DNA from: Terrisporobacter sp.
GTDB taxonomy: Bacteria; Bacillota_A; Clostridia; Peptostreptococcales; Peptostreptococcaceae
DNA length: 64,000 nucleotides
Assembly: GCA_029851945.1 (NCBI GenBank)
Contig: JARKUZ010000033.1
Span: forward strand, 1-64,000
Direction: 5' to 3'
Below, in pieces: positions 1-8,682 of this stretch; position 1 is the stretch's first letter; each line of letters opens with the position of its first letter. The notes beneath the pieces were generated by a model. That model made no database searches. It worked only from the letters and a program-made list of their open reading frames with translations, and was not told the origin of the DNA. Both the position numbers and the translations under genes were made by a program.

Positions 1-526
1 ATAATCCTAAGAATGCTTTACCATGTCTAGCTTCATCTTTACACATTTCATGAACTGTATCATGTATAGCATCTAATCCTAATTCTTTAGCTCTCTTAGC
101 TATTTTTAATTTTCCTTCAGTTGCTCCATATTCAGCTTCAACTCTTGCTTCTAAGTTAGCTTTTGTATCAGCAACTACAACTTCTCCTAATAATTCAGCA
201 AATTTAGCAGCATGTTCTGCTTCTTCGAAAGCTATTCTTTGATAAGCTTCAGCAACTTCTGGGTATCCTTCTCTATCAGCTTGTCTTGACATAGCTAAGT
301 ACATACCAACTTCTGTACATTCTCCAACGAAGTTAGCTCTTAATCCTTCTATTACTTCTTCATCTATTCCTTGAGCCACACCTATTCTATGTTCATCAGC
401 CCATTTTAATTCGCCTGACATTTCTTCGAATTTATCAGCTCCAACATTACATACTGGACATACTACACCTTCTAAAGATTCTCCTTCATGTATATATCCA
501 CATACTGTACATACGAATTTTTTCAT
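1..526 (-). CDS. Reverse rubrerythrin (NADH peroxidase type), 3' end cut by window edge
   Basis: About 175 codons are visible and the gene runs off the left edge, probably lacking only its last few residues. The N-terminus carries a rubredoxin-like Fe(Cys)4 site with CxxC pairs at C6/C9 and C23/C26. A ferritin-like diiron domain rich in E and ExxH follows, with [12 protein letters not shown] and [10 protein letters not shown]. Rubredoxin domain first, diiron domain second is the order of reverse rubrerythrins, which in clostridia reduce H2O2 (and O2) with electrons from NADH-linked partners in the cytoplasm. The ATG at 526 is preceded by a GGAGG ribosome binding site at 536-540. No PerR-type operator could be assigned with confidence in the 170-base upstream gap. 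Confidence 0.9.
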   Translation of the reverse strand, partial: MKKFVCTVCGYIHEGESLEGVVCPVCNVGADKFEEMSGELKWADEHRIGVAQGIDEEVIEGLRANFVGECTEVGMYLAMSRQADREGYPEVAEAYQRIAFEEAEHAAKFAELLGEVVVADTKANLEARVEAEYGATEGKLKIAKRAKELGLDAIHDTVHEMCKDEARHGKAFLGL

Positions 527-702
527 ATCTCATATCCTCCTAATCATTTATGTATTTCTTATTTATCTACTTATTTATAGATACCCCGCGATTTTATAAT
601 TAAACATTTTTTATATTATTATTTATTTTATTTTTATAAAATAGCTTTCATTGAATATTTTACCATTATTTTAAAATGATTTCCATAATAAAATTATACT
701 TT

Positions 703-1242
703 TTATATATCATATCCTAATATCAGAACTATTTCTTCAATTTCTTTCTTATTTTCCTCATTACCTCTTTCATTTAGGTGAATACATCTACTTACTTTAA
801 ATGATCCATTTATTAATTTAGTAGCAAAAGCTAAGCAAGTTGCTACACCGCATTTTCCACAATTAATTTTAGGCAAATATTCATATATATCTATAGGACT
901 TGGTAATTTTTTCATCTCATTACTAGGATATATTTCTTCTTTTTTATTGTAACAATCGTTTATAATATCCTTTAAGTAATCTAGTGTTTCAAAAGCGTCT
1001 GTCTCATTTAATAACTTTGATACAGCTATTTCATTGCTATACATAATAACTATCTTATGTCCATAATTAAAAGTTAAAGTAGAAGCCTTATTATTGTATA
1101 TAGCAGTTTTTAAATAAGTATTTAAATAAGGAAATATATCTGTTATATCCCTTGAAAAACTTCCTTTTATTCTAATTCTATTTGAATCTGTCGTACAAGG
1201 TTGAATAAAATTTAAATCTATACTTTCTAAATACATACTCAT
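703..1242 (-). CDS. Small Fe-S cluster protein with PF04060-type four-cysteine domain
   Basis: 179-residue cytoplasmic protein. Residues 114-160 hold C128-x2-C131-x4-C136-x16-C153, the 4Fe-4S signature (PF04060 type) also found at the N-terminus of the corrinoid iron-sulfur protein large subunit. The first 110 residues are not recognised. It lies 8 bases downstream of the cysteine desulfurase on the same strand, so co-transcription is likely and a role in, or dependence on, Fe-S assembly is a reasonable inference. ATGs occur at codons 1 and 3; the AAGGGG site is better spaced for codon 3 (start 1236). The specific function is unknown. Confidence 0.75.
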   Translation of the reverse strand: MSMYLESIDLNFIQPCTTDSNRIRIKGSFSRDITDIFPYLNTYLKTAIYNNKASTLTFNYGHKIVIMYSNEIAVSKLLNETDAFETLDYLKDIINDCYNKKEEIYPSNEMKKLPSPIDIYEYLPKINCGKCGVATCLAFATKLINGSFKVSRCIHLNERGNEENKKEIEEIVLILGYDI

Positions 1243-1250
1243 ATCCCCTT

Positions 1251-2386
1251 TTATAAATTATTCAATGCATAAACTAACTTATCTATGTCTTCCTTCGTAT
1301 TAAAATATCCAATACTAACTCTCACAGTTCCACACTCCTTTGTCCCAATAACTTCATGAACCAATGGTGAACAATGTAGACCAGCTCTTACCATTATTCC
1401 ATACTTCTTATCTAAATTATAAGCAATCTCTTCTGCTTTTTTATTTTTAATGTTAAAAGATATTACACTAGTTATTTTTTCACAATCTTTTGGTCCATAA
1501 ATTTCTATATCTCTAACTTCTTCCAACCTATCTAGTGTGTATTTAGTCAATTCTTTTTCCTTATTATTAATTTTTTCTATACCTTCTTTTTTTATAAATT
1601 TAATACCTTCTCTAAGACCTGCTATACCACTTACATTTAAAGTTCCTGTTTCTAATTTATTAGGATAATAATCTACTTGATATTCATACGATGAATCTCC
1701 ACCAGTTCCTCCTGTCTTTAAAGGTTCTATATTATAATCACTATTAATTATAATTCCACCAGTTCCCATAGGGCCTAATAAACTTTTATGTCCTGTAAAA
1801 GTAAGTATATCTATGTTGTCATTATTTATATCTATAGGGTACGCTCCACAAGTCTGTGCTCCATCTACAATAAAAGGAATTTTATTATTCTTAGCTATTT
1901 TCCCAATTTCTCTTATAGGTTGTATCGTTCCAATAACATTAGATGCTGAATTAAATATAAAAAGTGCCGTATTTTCTTTTATCAACTTTTTCACATCATG
2001 AACATCGGTAAATCCATATTTATCACATTTGGCTTTACTTATTTGAATATTTCTTTCCTTTTCTAGTGTTTTTAATGTTCTCCAGACAGCATTATGCTCT
2101 ATACTACTTGTGATTACATGATCATTATCTTTTAGTATTCCCCTAAGTACTATATTTATTGATTCTGTAATATTGGATGTAAATATAATTTTTTTGTATC
2201 CTTAAAATTAAATAATTCTCCAATTAATTTTCTTGTATCATATACTATGTAATCTGATTCCATAGCCTTTTTGTAAGAACCTCTTCCTGAACTAGTTCCA
2301 TTATTAACCATAAAATCATACACTGACTCACTTACTTCTTTCGGCTTTGGAAATGATGTAGCAGCATTATCTAAATAAATCCCCAT
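1251..2386 (-). pseudogene. Cysteine desulfurase family protein (class V aminotransferase), frameshifted
   Basis: Read in two frames this is a complete PLP-dependent cysteine desulfurase of about 378 residues, of the stand-alone EF2568-like class (TIGR01977). The first frame runs from the ATG at 2386 (MGIYLDNAATSFPKPKEV) and ends early at 2156. After a shift at a run of seven T at 2189-2195 (A7 on the coding strand) the second frame continues without interruption to 1251. It contains the PLP lysine in TFTGHKSLLGP and the catalytic cysteine in GLHCSPLVHE. One extra A restores the whole protein with no other lesion, so the break may be a homopolymer sequencing error or a very recent mutation. 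The downstream Fe-S protein is probably in the same operon. Confidence 0.85.
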
Positions 2387-2675
2387 TTATTTTCACCCCT
2401 TATAATTTACTACCATTATATTAATTTATCGAATTCATACTATATAAATCAATATTTTACATCTTTATTAAATAATAACATATTTTTATTTAGTTAAGTA
2501 CTTTTATACAAAAACCTTCAAATTTACACATTTTCTCAAGTAAATAAAATTATATTTGGATAAATTTTTTTAGACTACCCATATAAGCAAAAAACAAGAT
2601 AAAAATCAACAGTAGAATATTATCTTTTTTTCTGATAAAATACTAAAGACATTATTTTTAGAGGGTGATTTATAT

Positions 2676-3338
2676 ATGAACAAGAATGGTATTTTTATTG
2701 CTATAGAAGGACCTATCGGGGCAGGTAAAACTACCTTAGCTAATTTATTAAATGAACATTTCGGCTACACACCGCTTCGTGAAATCGTAGAGGAAAATCC
2801 ATTTTTATCAAAATTTTATACTGATATTAAGGAATATGCTTTGCAAACAGAAGCATTTTTTTTATTCAATAGAGTAAAGCAATTAGAAGAAGTCCAAAAA
2901 AATGTACTTAGTAAATCTCAAGGAGTTGTAAGTGATTATCACATTATCAAAAACCTTATCTTTGCAGGTATAACACTTGATAATAATCAATTCCATAGAT
3001 ACAAACAAGTTTATAATATATTTGTAAATGATTTACCACAACCTGATATAGTAATATATCTAAACTCTAATGTAGATACTTTAATGAAAAGAATTGCCAC
3101 AAGAGATAGAAGTTTTGAGAGAGAAATGGATAGAAATTATATTGAAAACCTTAGTAATGAATATAAATACTATTTCAATCCACTTTCAATAAAACATAAC
3201 TTTACAGGAAAACAGCCTATAATAATAGAAATAGATAATTCTAATTTAGACTTCTTAAATAATATGAAAGATAGAGAATTCATAATAAATAAAGTCAAAG
3301 AGGCAATATCATCTTTAGGAGGAAGACAAGATGTTTAA
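2676..3338 (+). CDS. dgk: Deoxynucleoside kinase, deoxyguanosine kinase type
   Basis: 220 residues, normal length for bacterial deoxynucleoside kinases. The P-loop GPIGAGKTT lies near residues 12-20. SDYH around residue 88 takes the place of the usual DRS motif, as in Bacillus-type deoxyguanosine kinases. A lid-like arginine segment (RIATRDRSFE) follows. It phosphorylates purine deoxynucleosides for dNTP salvage in the cytoplasm. The ATG is preceded by GAGGGTG. The gene overlaps the next kinase gene by 8 bases, giving a two-gene salvage operon. Assignment to dGuo rather than dAdo is by family resemblance. Confidence 0.85.
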   Translation: MNKNGIFIAIEGPIGAGKTTLANLLNEHFGYTPLREIVEENPFLSKFYTDIKEYALQTEAFFLFNRVKQLEEVQKNVLSKSQGVVSDYHIIKNLIFAGITLDNNQFHRYKQVYNIFVNDLPQPDIVIYLNSNVDTLMKRIATRDRSFEREMDRNYIENLSNEYKYYFNPLSIKHNFTGKQPIIIEIDNSNLDFLNNMKDREFIINKVKEAISSLGGRQDV

Positions 3339-3984
3339 TTTAGTAAATAAAAGTAATAAATCTGCAAATAGAGATTTATTTATAACAGTAGCGGGAAATG
3401 TAGGTGCAGGAAAATCTACTTTAACAAGATTAGTTGGTGAAAAATTAGGATTCGAAACTCACTATGAAAAAGTTGATGGAAATCCTTACTTAGAAGATTT
3501 CTATAAAGATCAATCAAAATGGGGATTCCATTTACAATTATATTTCTTAGCCCAAAGATTTAAACAGCAAAAAGAAATCCACTCAAATGGACTTAATAAC
3601 ATACAAGATAGAAGTATATATGAAGATGTTGAAATCTTTGCAAGAAACTTATATGATAATGGAAAAATGACTAAAAGAGATTATATAACTTACAGAGATT
3701 TATTCAATGATATGGTACCTCATCTTAGAACACCAGACTTAATGATATATCTTGATGGTTCAATTGATACTATAATAAACAGAATAAAATTAAGATCACG
3801 TGATATGGAAAAAGATGTTGATACTGAGTATTGGACAAATCTTCACAATAGATATGAAAATTGGATAAAAGAATATGACTATTCTCCAGTTTTATATGTA
3901 AATATAAACGAAGTTGATCTTATAAACAATCCAGAACATCTAGATATGTTATGTAACAAAATAAAAGAAACTTTAAATTTATAA
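3331..3984 (+). CDS. dck: Deoxynucleoside kinase, deoxyadenosine/deoxycytidine type
   Basis: 217 residues, with P-loop GNVGAGKST near residues 22-30 and the classical IQDRSIYEDVEIFA segment near residues 88-101, where E and R contact the deoxyribose. The C-terminal lid has RIKLRSRDME. With the overlapping upstream kinase it forms the heteromer-type dAK(dCK)/dGK pair known in Bacillus and Lactobacillus, covering purine and dC salvage. GGAGGAAG just before the ATG lies inside the upstream gene, so translation is coupled. A strong bidirectional terminator follows directly. Confidence 0.85.
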   Translation: MFNLVNKSNKSANRDLFITVAGNVGAGKSTLTRLVGEKLGFETHYEKVDGNPYLEDFYKDQSKWGFHLQLYFLAQRFKQQKEIHSNGLNNIQDRSIYEDVEIFARNLYDNGKMTKRDYITYRDLFNDMVPHLRTPDLMIYLDGSIDTIINRIKLRSRDMEKDVDTEYWTNLHNRYENWIKEYDYSPVLYVNINEVDLINNPEHLDMLCNKIKETLNL

Positions 3985-3988
3985 TCTA

Positions 3989-4049
3989 ACTTTAAAGTAA
4001 AAAACCTTCTTTGAAAAAATAAATCAAAGAAGGTTTTTTACTTTAAAGT
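3989..4049. terminator. Bidirectional terminator, perfect 26-bp stem
   Basis: Perfect 26-bp inverted repeat (arms 3989-4014 and 4024-4049) with a 9-base loop, containing A6 and T6 runs. It separates the convergent kinase operon (+) and the EamA gene (-). The outer ACTTTAAAGT segment is itself palindromic. Confidence 0.9.
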
Positions 4050-4050
4050 C

Positions 4051-4965
4051 TTATTCTATTTCTGAGTCAATAGTTTCTGCAGCTTCTAAACTAACTACTG
4101 TCTTTTTAAGGAAAGATAATTTTGTCTCCGAAATAACTATCGATACAAAAATTATTATACATCCTATAATCATTCTAAAAGTTAATACTTCTCCTAAAAT
4201 TAATATTGATAATATGGCACCAAATACAGATTCTGTAGATAATATAATAGCGGCTTTAGTTTGGTCCACCATACTTTGGCATTTTGTTTGCAATAAAAAT
4301 CCTATGGTAGTACTAAATATAGCCAAATATAAAACGCCTAAATAGCCTTCACTTGTAGCTACAATACTTCCTTCTCCAATTATAATCTGTAATGTCAAAG
4401 ACATAATAAAAGCTGTGGCAAACTGTATAACAGTTAATACATAAGGACTATATTTTGAACTATATTCTCCAGTAAAAAATATATGAAATGCAAACCCAAA
4501 AGCACATATAAATGTTAAAAAATCTCCAAAATTAATACTAAGATCTGGCTCTAAAGATAATACAGCTATTCCTACTAAAGCTAACATACTACTGGCAACA
4601 CCTATTTTATCAAGTTTTCTTTTATATAATACAAATCCTATAAATGGTACTATAACTACATTTACAGCTGTTATAAATGCATTTTTTGAGGCAGTAGTAT
4701 ATACAATACCTATTGTTTGCATTGAAAACCCTATAAAAGAAAATATACCTAATATAACTCCAGCTAATATTGATTCTTTTGTAAGACTTTCTTTTATCTT
4801 TTTAAAAAACACTATCCCTAATATTAAAGACCCAATTAAATATCTAATTGTTAATGTTTGCATAGGAGTCATTCCACCATTAAGTGCCAGTTTTGTTCCA
4901 ACAAATCCACTTCCCCATATAATTGCAATTAAAAATAATCCTATTTCACCCAAATATTTTTTCAT
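4051..4965 (-). CDS. EamA/DMT-superfamily transporter
   Basis: 304 residues with about ten hydrophobic helices and two EamA repeats; GEIGLFLIAIIWGSGFVGTK at the N-terminus and TTIGFLLQTKCQSMVDQTKA in the second half are typical of the drug/metabolite transporter superfamily. It is an inner-membrane permease, probably an exporter of amino acids or metabolites; the substrate cannot be told. The start at 4965 (MKKYLGEIG) is chosen because GGGAGG lies 5-11 bases upstream, whereas the ATG at 4989 has no such site. Transcribed alone. Confidence 0.85.
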   Translation of the reverse strand: MKKYLGEIGLFLIAIIWGSGFVGTKLALNGGMTPMQTLTIRYLIGSLILGIVFFKKIKESLTKESILAGVILGIFSFIGFSMQTIGIVYTTASKNAFITAVNVVIVPFIGFVLYKRKLDKIGVASSMLALVGIAVLSLEPDLSINFGDFLTFICAFGFAFHIFFTGEYSSKYSPYVLTVIQFATAFIMSLTLQIIIGEGSIVATSEGYLGVLYLAIFSTTIGFLLQTKCQSMVDQTKAAIILSTESVFGAILSILILGEVLTFRMIIGCIIIFVSIVISETKLSFLKKTVVSLEAAETIDSEIE

Positions 4966-5117
4966 ATTATACCTCCCTATCTTATCCATTAATTATTTAA
5001 GTAAATTTATTGATAATTATTATTTGTATCTATTCCAAGCATCATCTTAATACATTTGGCAAATTTTGTAAATATAATATTATCAAAACAGCACACTAAG
5101 ACATAAATTATTTTAAA

Positions 5118-5152
5118 ATAAAAAAGAGCAATTAGGAATTTCCCATCGCTCA
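5118..5152 (-). terminator. Terminator of the ABC importer operon
   Basis: On the minus strand GAGC...GCTC arms (5126-5129 and 5148-5151) extend into an imperfect GGAA/TTCC stem and are followed by a T-rich run. It lies just downstream of the last gene of the ABC operon. Confidence 0.7.
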
Positions 5153-5159
5153 TTTTTTA

Positions 5160-5804
5160 TTAAATCACTTCTACTCTTTCTTCTTTAATATTGTCATAAC
5201 TTATTCTTTTTTCCAAGTTTATTACTCTATCGCATATATTATATACTAAATCTTTATCATGACTTATAACTATCAAACCTATTTCATTTTCTTTACAATA
5301 ATTAATTACCACATTCCATATTTGAGCTTGAGTAATAGCATCCAGCATAGTCGTCATCTCATCAGCTATAAGAAACTTAGTCTCAGGACTTAATGCCCTC
5401 AAAACACAAAATCTTTGTAATTCTCCTCCAGATAATTCACTAGGCCATCTATTTAACCATTCTTTTCTTATACCCATAGCTTCTATCATTTTTTCTTCAG
5501 GTTCATAAGCTTCATTTAAAATTTTCTTCATTTTCCATTTAGGATTAACAGATTTTTCAGGATGTTGAAATATTAACTGTACTGGATTATAATTATTTTT
5601 TTTATTATCATATCCTTCTAAAATAACTTCTCCTTTATCTGGCTTAATATATCCTGAAAGTATTTTAGCTAATGTAGTTTTGCCAAATCCACTAGGTGCA
5701 ATTACTCCTACTATCTCATTACTTTCAACAGATAAATCTATATCTGTTAATATGTAATTATCACCTCTATATTTATAATTTATTTTTTTAGCCTTAAGTA
5801 GCAT
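5160..5804 (-). CDS. ABC importer ATPase, peptide/nickel type (OppF/NikE-like)
   Basis: 214 residues: Walker A GFGKTT near residues 39-44, Q-loop IFQHPEKSVNP, signature LSGGELQRF, Walker B FLIADE and switch His in VISHDKD. It is shorter than OppF/DppF (about 320) because it lacks the C-terminal oligopeptide/Fe-S extension, and so resembles NikE and CntF. It overlaps the upstream ATPase gene by 11 bases and is the last gene of the operon. It pairs with the other ATPase to energise uptake through the two permeases; the substrate (peptide, nickel or metallophore) is not decided by the sequence. Confidence 0.85.
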   Translation of the reverse strand: MLLKAKKINYKYRGDNYILTDIDLSVESNEIVGVIAPSGFGKTTLAKILSGYIKPDKGEVILEGYDNKKNNYNPVQLIFQHPEKSVNPKWKMKKILNEAYEPEEKMIEAMGIRKEWLNRWPSELSGGELQRFCVLRALSPETKFLIADEMTTMLDAITQAQIWNVVINYCKENEIGLIVISHDKDLVYNICDRVINLEKRISYDNIKEERVEVI

Positions 5805-6729
5805 ATAAACATCTCACCTTTCCATTTCTTATTTCTTTCATTTTAGGTTTTATGTTTTCACATTCAGGTGTTCTTTTATCACATCTATCATAGAATAAAC
5901 ATCCACAAGGTAGTTCACTTGTTAAAGGTTGGCTACCTTCAATAGGTTTAAAACTATTATTTGGTAGAGCATCAAATAATGCCTTTGTATATGGATGTCT
6001 AAGATTCTCACCATTATTATAAAAGTCATTTACATTTGCCACTTCTAAAGTAGTTCCTGCATAAAATATTGCTACTTTATCTGCTATTTTTAATGCTGAT
6101 GATATGTCATGTGTTATAATTAAGATTGCACATCCTTGATCCGACAAATATCTAAAATCTTTTAAAGCTTCATTTAAAGATTGTTCATCTAATCCAGGTG
6201 TTGGCTCATCTGCAATAATAACTTCACATTCTGATACTAATGCACTAGATAGTAATACTTTTCTAGCCATCCCCCCTGATAATTGAAATGGATAGTATTT
6301 TTCCACTTTTTCATCTAAATTATACTTCCTAAAAACTTTTCTTAATATATTATTAGAGTTCGTTTTATCTTTAATCGATATTTTAACTTGTTTTCCAACC
6401 TCCATCAATGGATCTAAATAGTTTACTGATTGAGGTATAAAAACAATTTCTTTTCCTCTTAATTCTTCTTTTCTTTTATCATCTAATTCTTTATTTTTGT
6501 AAGTTATACTCCCCTTTGTCATAGCATTGTTAGGCAAAATTCCTAAAATAGAGTGAGCTAATAAGCTTTTTCCTGACCCACTGGATCCTACAACTGCTAA
6601 AATTTCACCTTTATATAAATCTATATCTAAATTACTTATAACCTTAGAATCTATCTTTTTCAATCCTTTAGTGTATTGACTAAAACATATTTCTAAGTCT
6701 CTTACACTTAAAATTGGTTTCTTATCCAT
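5794..6729 (-). CDS. ABC importer ATPase, peptide/nickel type (OppD/NikD-like)
   Basis: 311 residues: Walker A GSSGSGKS near residues 52-59, Q-loop FIPQSVNYLDPL, signature QLSGGMARK, Walker B VIIADEPT and switch His in IITHDISS. The OppD-type C-terminal extension contains cysteines (CGCLFYDRC...CENIKPK), the pattern of the Fe-S-binding oligopeptide/dipeptide transporter tail. It starts at an ATG preceded by AGGGGGT and sits 9 bases after the OppC-like permease gene. Confidence 0.88.
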   Translation of the reverse strand: MDKKPILSVRDLEICFSQYTKGLKKIDSKVISNLDIDLYKGEILAVVGSSGSGKSLLAHSILGILPNNAMTKGSITYKNKELDDKRKEELRGKEIVFIPQSVNYLDPLMEVGKQVKISIKDKTNSNNILRKVFRKYNLDEKVEKYYPFQLSGGMARKVLLSSALVSECEVIIADEPTPGLDEQSLNEALKDFRYLSDQGCAILIITHDISSALKIADKVAIFYAGTTLEVANVNDFYNNGENLRHPYTKALFDALPNNSFKPIEGSQPLTSELPCGCLFYDRCDKRTPECENIKPKMKEIRNGKVRCLYAT

Positions 6730-6738
6730 AATTACCCC

Positions 6739-7605
6739 CTATATATTAGCTGTTTTAGGATCTATTAATTTCCCTATTTTTTTCCCAATACTATCAACCA
6801 TCATAGATACTAAGACTAATGATGATCCTGGGAAAAATGCTAGCCACCATTTTCCACTACTCAAATATTTCATAGCTTCTGATAGTATTATCCCAATAGC
6901 AGGCTCGTGAGATTGTAACCCAAAACCTAAGAATGTAACTGATGCTTCATGCAATATGGCATGCGGAAATATTAATACAATTCCTACTAAGAACTGCGGT
7001 ATTATATGAGGTAAAATATGATTTTTAGCTATATATAAGTTAGACTTACCAAAATTTTTAGCAATCTTTGTATAGTCAGACTCTTTAACTTGCATTACTT
7101 CTGCTCTTATAATCCTAGTTAATGATGTCCAATGTGTAAGGGAAACTCCAAGTACTATACCTTTTAAACCACCACCAACAGACATTGAAATTAATATGAT
7201 AATTAATGTATGGGGAACAGATAATACTAAATCTATAAACCAAGTTATAATAGAATCTACTCTTTTACCACAAGTAGGACCTATAATACCTAAAATCACA
7301 GCAATTATTCCACTAATTATAGAAGATAAAACTCCTATACTCATACTTATACTAAGTCCCTTTAAAGTTCTATAAAACATATCTCTACCTATCCAATCTG
7401 TACCAAAAATATGGTTTATAGAAGGCGATTGATTTTTATTTATTAAATCAATACTAAAACTTTCTGAGTCTATTAAAGTTCCAGCAATTAATATACTTAT
7501 AAAAAATATAATAAAAATAGATAAAGATAAAATAGTTTTTTCTCTTATACCAAATTGTGTAGACCATATTTTTTCTTTTTTTATGCTTTTGCTTAATTCA
7601 ATCAT
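6739..7605 (-). CDS. ABC importer permease, OppC/NikC-like
   Basis: 288 residues, one N-terminal helix followed by a BPD_transp_1 core. Motifs: FGTDWIGRDMFYR after the first helix (typical of DppC/NikC) and the coupling-helix segment RIIRAEVMQVKESDYTKIAKNFG. It forms the heterodimeric membrane channel with the preceding OppB-like protein. Its ATG abuts the stop codon of the upstream permease gene, indicating translational coupling. Confidence 0.88.
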   Translation of the reverse strand: MIELSKSIKKEKIWSTQFGIREKTILSLSIFIIFFISILIAGTLIDSESFSIDLINKNQSPSINHIFGTDWIGRDMFYRTLKGLSISMSIGVLSSIISGIIAVILGIIGPTCGKRVDSIITWFIDLVLSVPHTLIIILISMSVGGGLKGIVLGVSLTHWTSLTRIIRAEVMQVKESDYTKIAKNFGKSNLYIAKNHILPHIIPQFLVGIVLIFPHAILHEASVTFLGFGLQSHEPAIGIILSEAMKYLSSGKWWLAFFPGSSLVLVSMMVDSIGKKIGKLIDPKTANI

Positions 7606-8597
7606 TATACAGCCTCTCTTCCTTTAATTCTGGGATCTATAAACATATATAATAAATCTGCTATTACATTCCCACAATATACAAAAATACAGCTTATTAT
7701 AACAATTCCCATTAAAAGAGGTAAATCGCCCTTTAAGCCAGCAGATACTGTAGCCTGACCAAGCCCTGGATATGAAAACACTTGCTCTGCAAATATTGTT
7801 CCTGCAAATAGTTCACTAAAAGATAAAAATTGTAGTGTTATGGCAGGTAATGAAACATTTTTTATGACATGATTAAATATAATACTTTTCTTACTTTCTC
7901 CACGTGCTTTAGCAAATAAGATATAATCACTATTTAGCACTTCAATAACCTTTTCTCTAGTATGTAAGCATATATTTGAAACTCCAATTAGACTTAATGT
8001 TATAGCTGGTAAAATTATGTGACTTACTAAATCTGCAAAAGTTACACTGGATGACTCTACTCCTATTGGCACTCCCAAAGCCACAGGAAATATCCCAAGC
8101 TTCACAGAAAATACAATTATAAATAATATACCTAACCAAAATGTTGGTGTAGAAATTACTATATAACAGTAACCACGTATTATTTTATCGATTAATTTAT
8201 CTTCATTACTACCACTTATAATTCCCATAATAAATCCTAGTGCTCCAGATATTATCCAAGCTATTATCATCAAATATAAAGATGCTTTAAATTTTTGACC
8301 TATAACTTCTAAAACTGGTCTTCTATAAATTAATGATGTTCCCCAGTCACCTTGTATTATAGATTTAAACCAACATAAAAATCTTTCTACATGGGGTTGA
8401 TTTAAGCCCCAATGCTCTGCAATAAGTTCTCTTTGTGCTGCACTTACCTTAGTACTAGCTCCCACATATGCTGTAACTGGGTCTATTGGAGATAGTTCCA
8501 TAAGTACAAAAGTAACTATGCACAAAGCTACTAATAATGTTATCAGCTTCACTATTTTTTTTGATAAAAAAGCCCCTATTTTCTTGCTATTTCCCAT
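7605..8597 (-). CDS. ABC importer permease, OppB/NikB-like
   Basis: 330 residues with six predicted helices. The N-terminal MELSPIDPVTAYVG, the coupling segment REKVIEVLNSDYILFAKARG and the EQVFSYPGLGQA region are diagnostic of OppB/DppB/NikB permeases. The start at 8597 (MGNSKKIGAF) has AAGGGGAG 8-15 bases upstream; a longer reading from 8636 lacks a site. It is the second gene of the operon, after the binding protein. Confidence 0.88.
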   Translation of the reverse strand: MGNSKKIGAFLSKKIVKLITLLVALCIVTFVLMELSPIDPVTAYVGASTKVSAAQRELIAEHWGLNQPHVERFLCWFKSIIQGDWGTSLIYRRPVLEVIGQKFKASLYLMIIAWIISGALGFIMGIISGSNEDKLIDKIIRGYCYIVISTPTFWLGILFIIVFSVKLGIFPVALGVPIGVESSSVTFADLVSHIILPAITLSLIGVSNICLHTREKVIEVLNSDYILFAKARGESKKSIIFNHVIKNVSLPAITLQFLSFSELFAGTIFAEQVFSYPGLGQATVSAGLKGDLPLLMGIVIISCIFVYCGNVIADLLYMFIDPRIKGREAV

Positions 8598-8682
8598 CCA
8601 ATAAACTCCCCTTCTTATAATCAAATCTGAGGACATCCTTTAAAAGAATGTCCTCTTATTTTATATTATAGCTTATTTTGTC

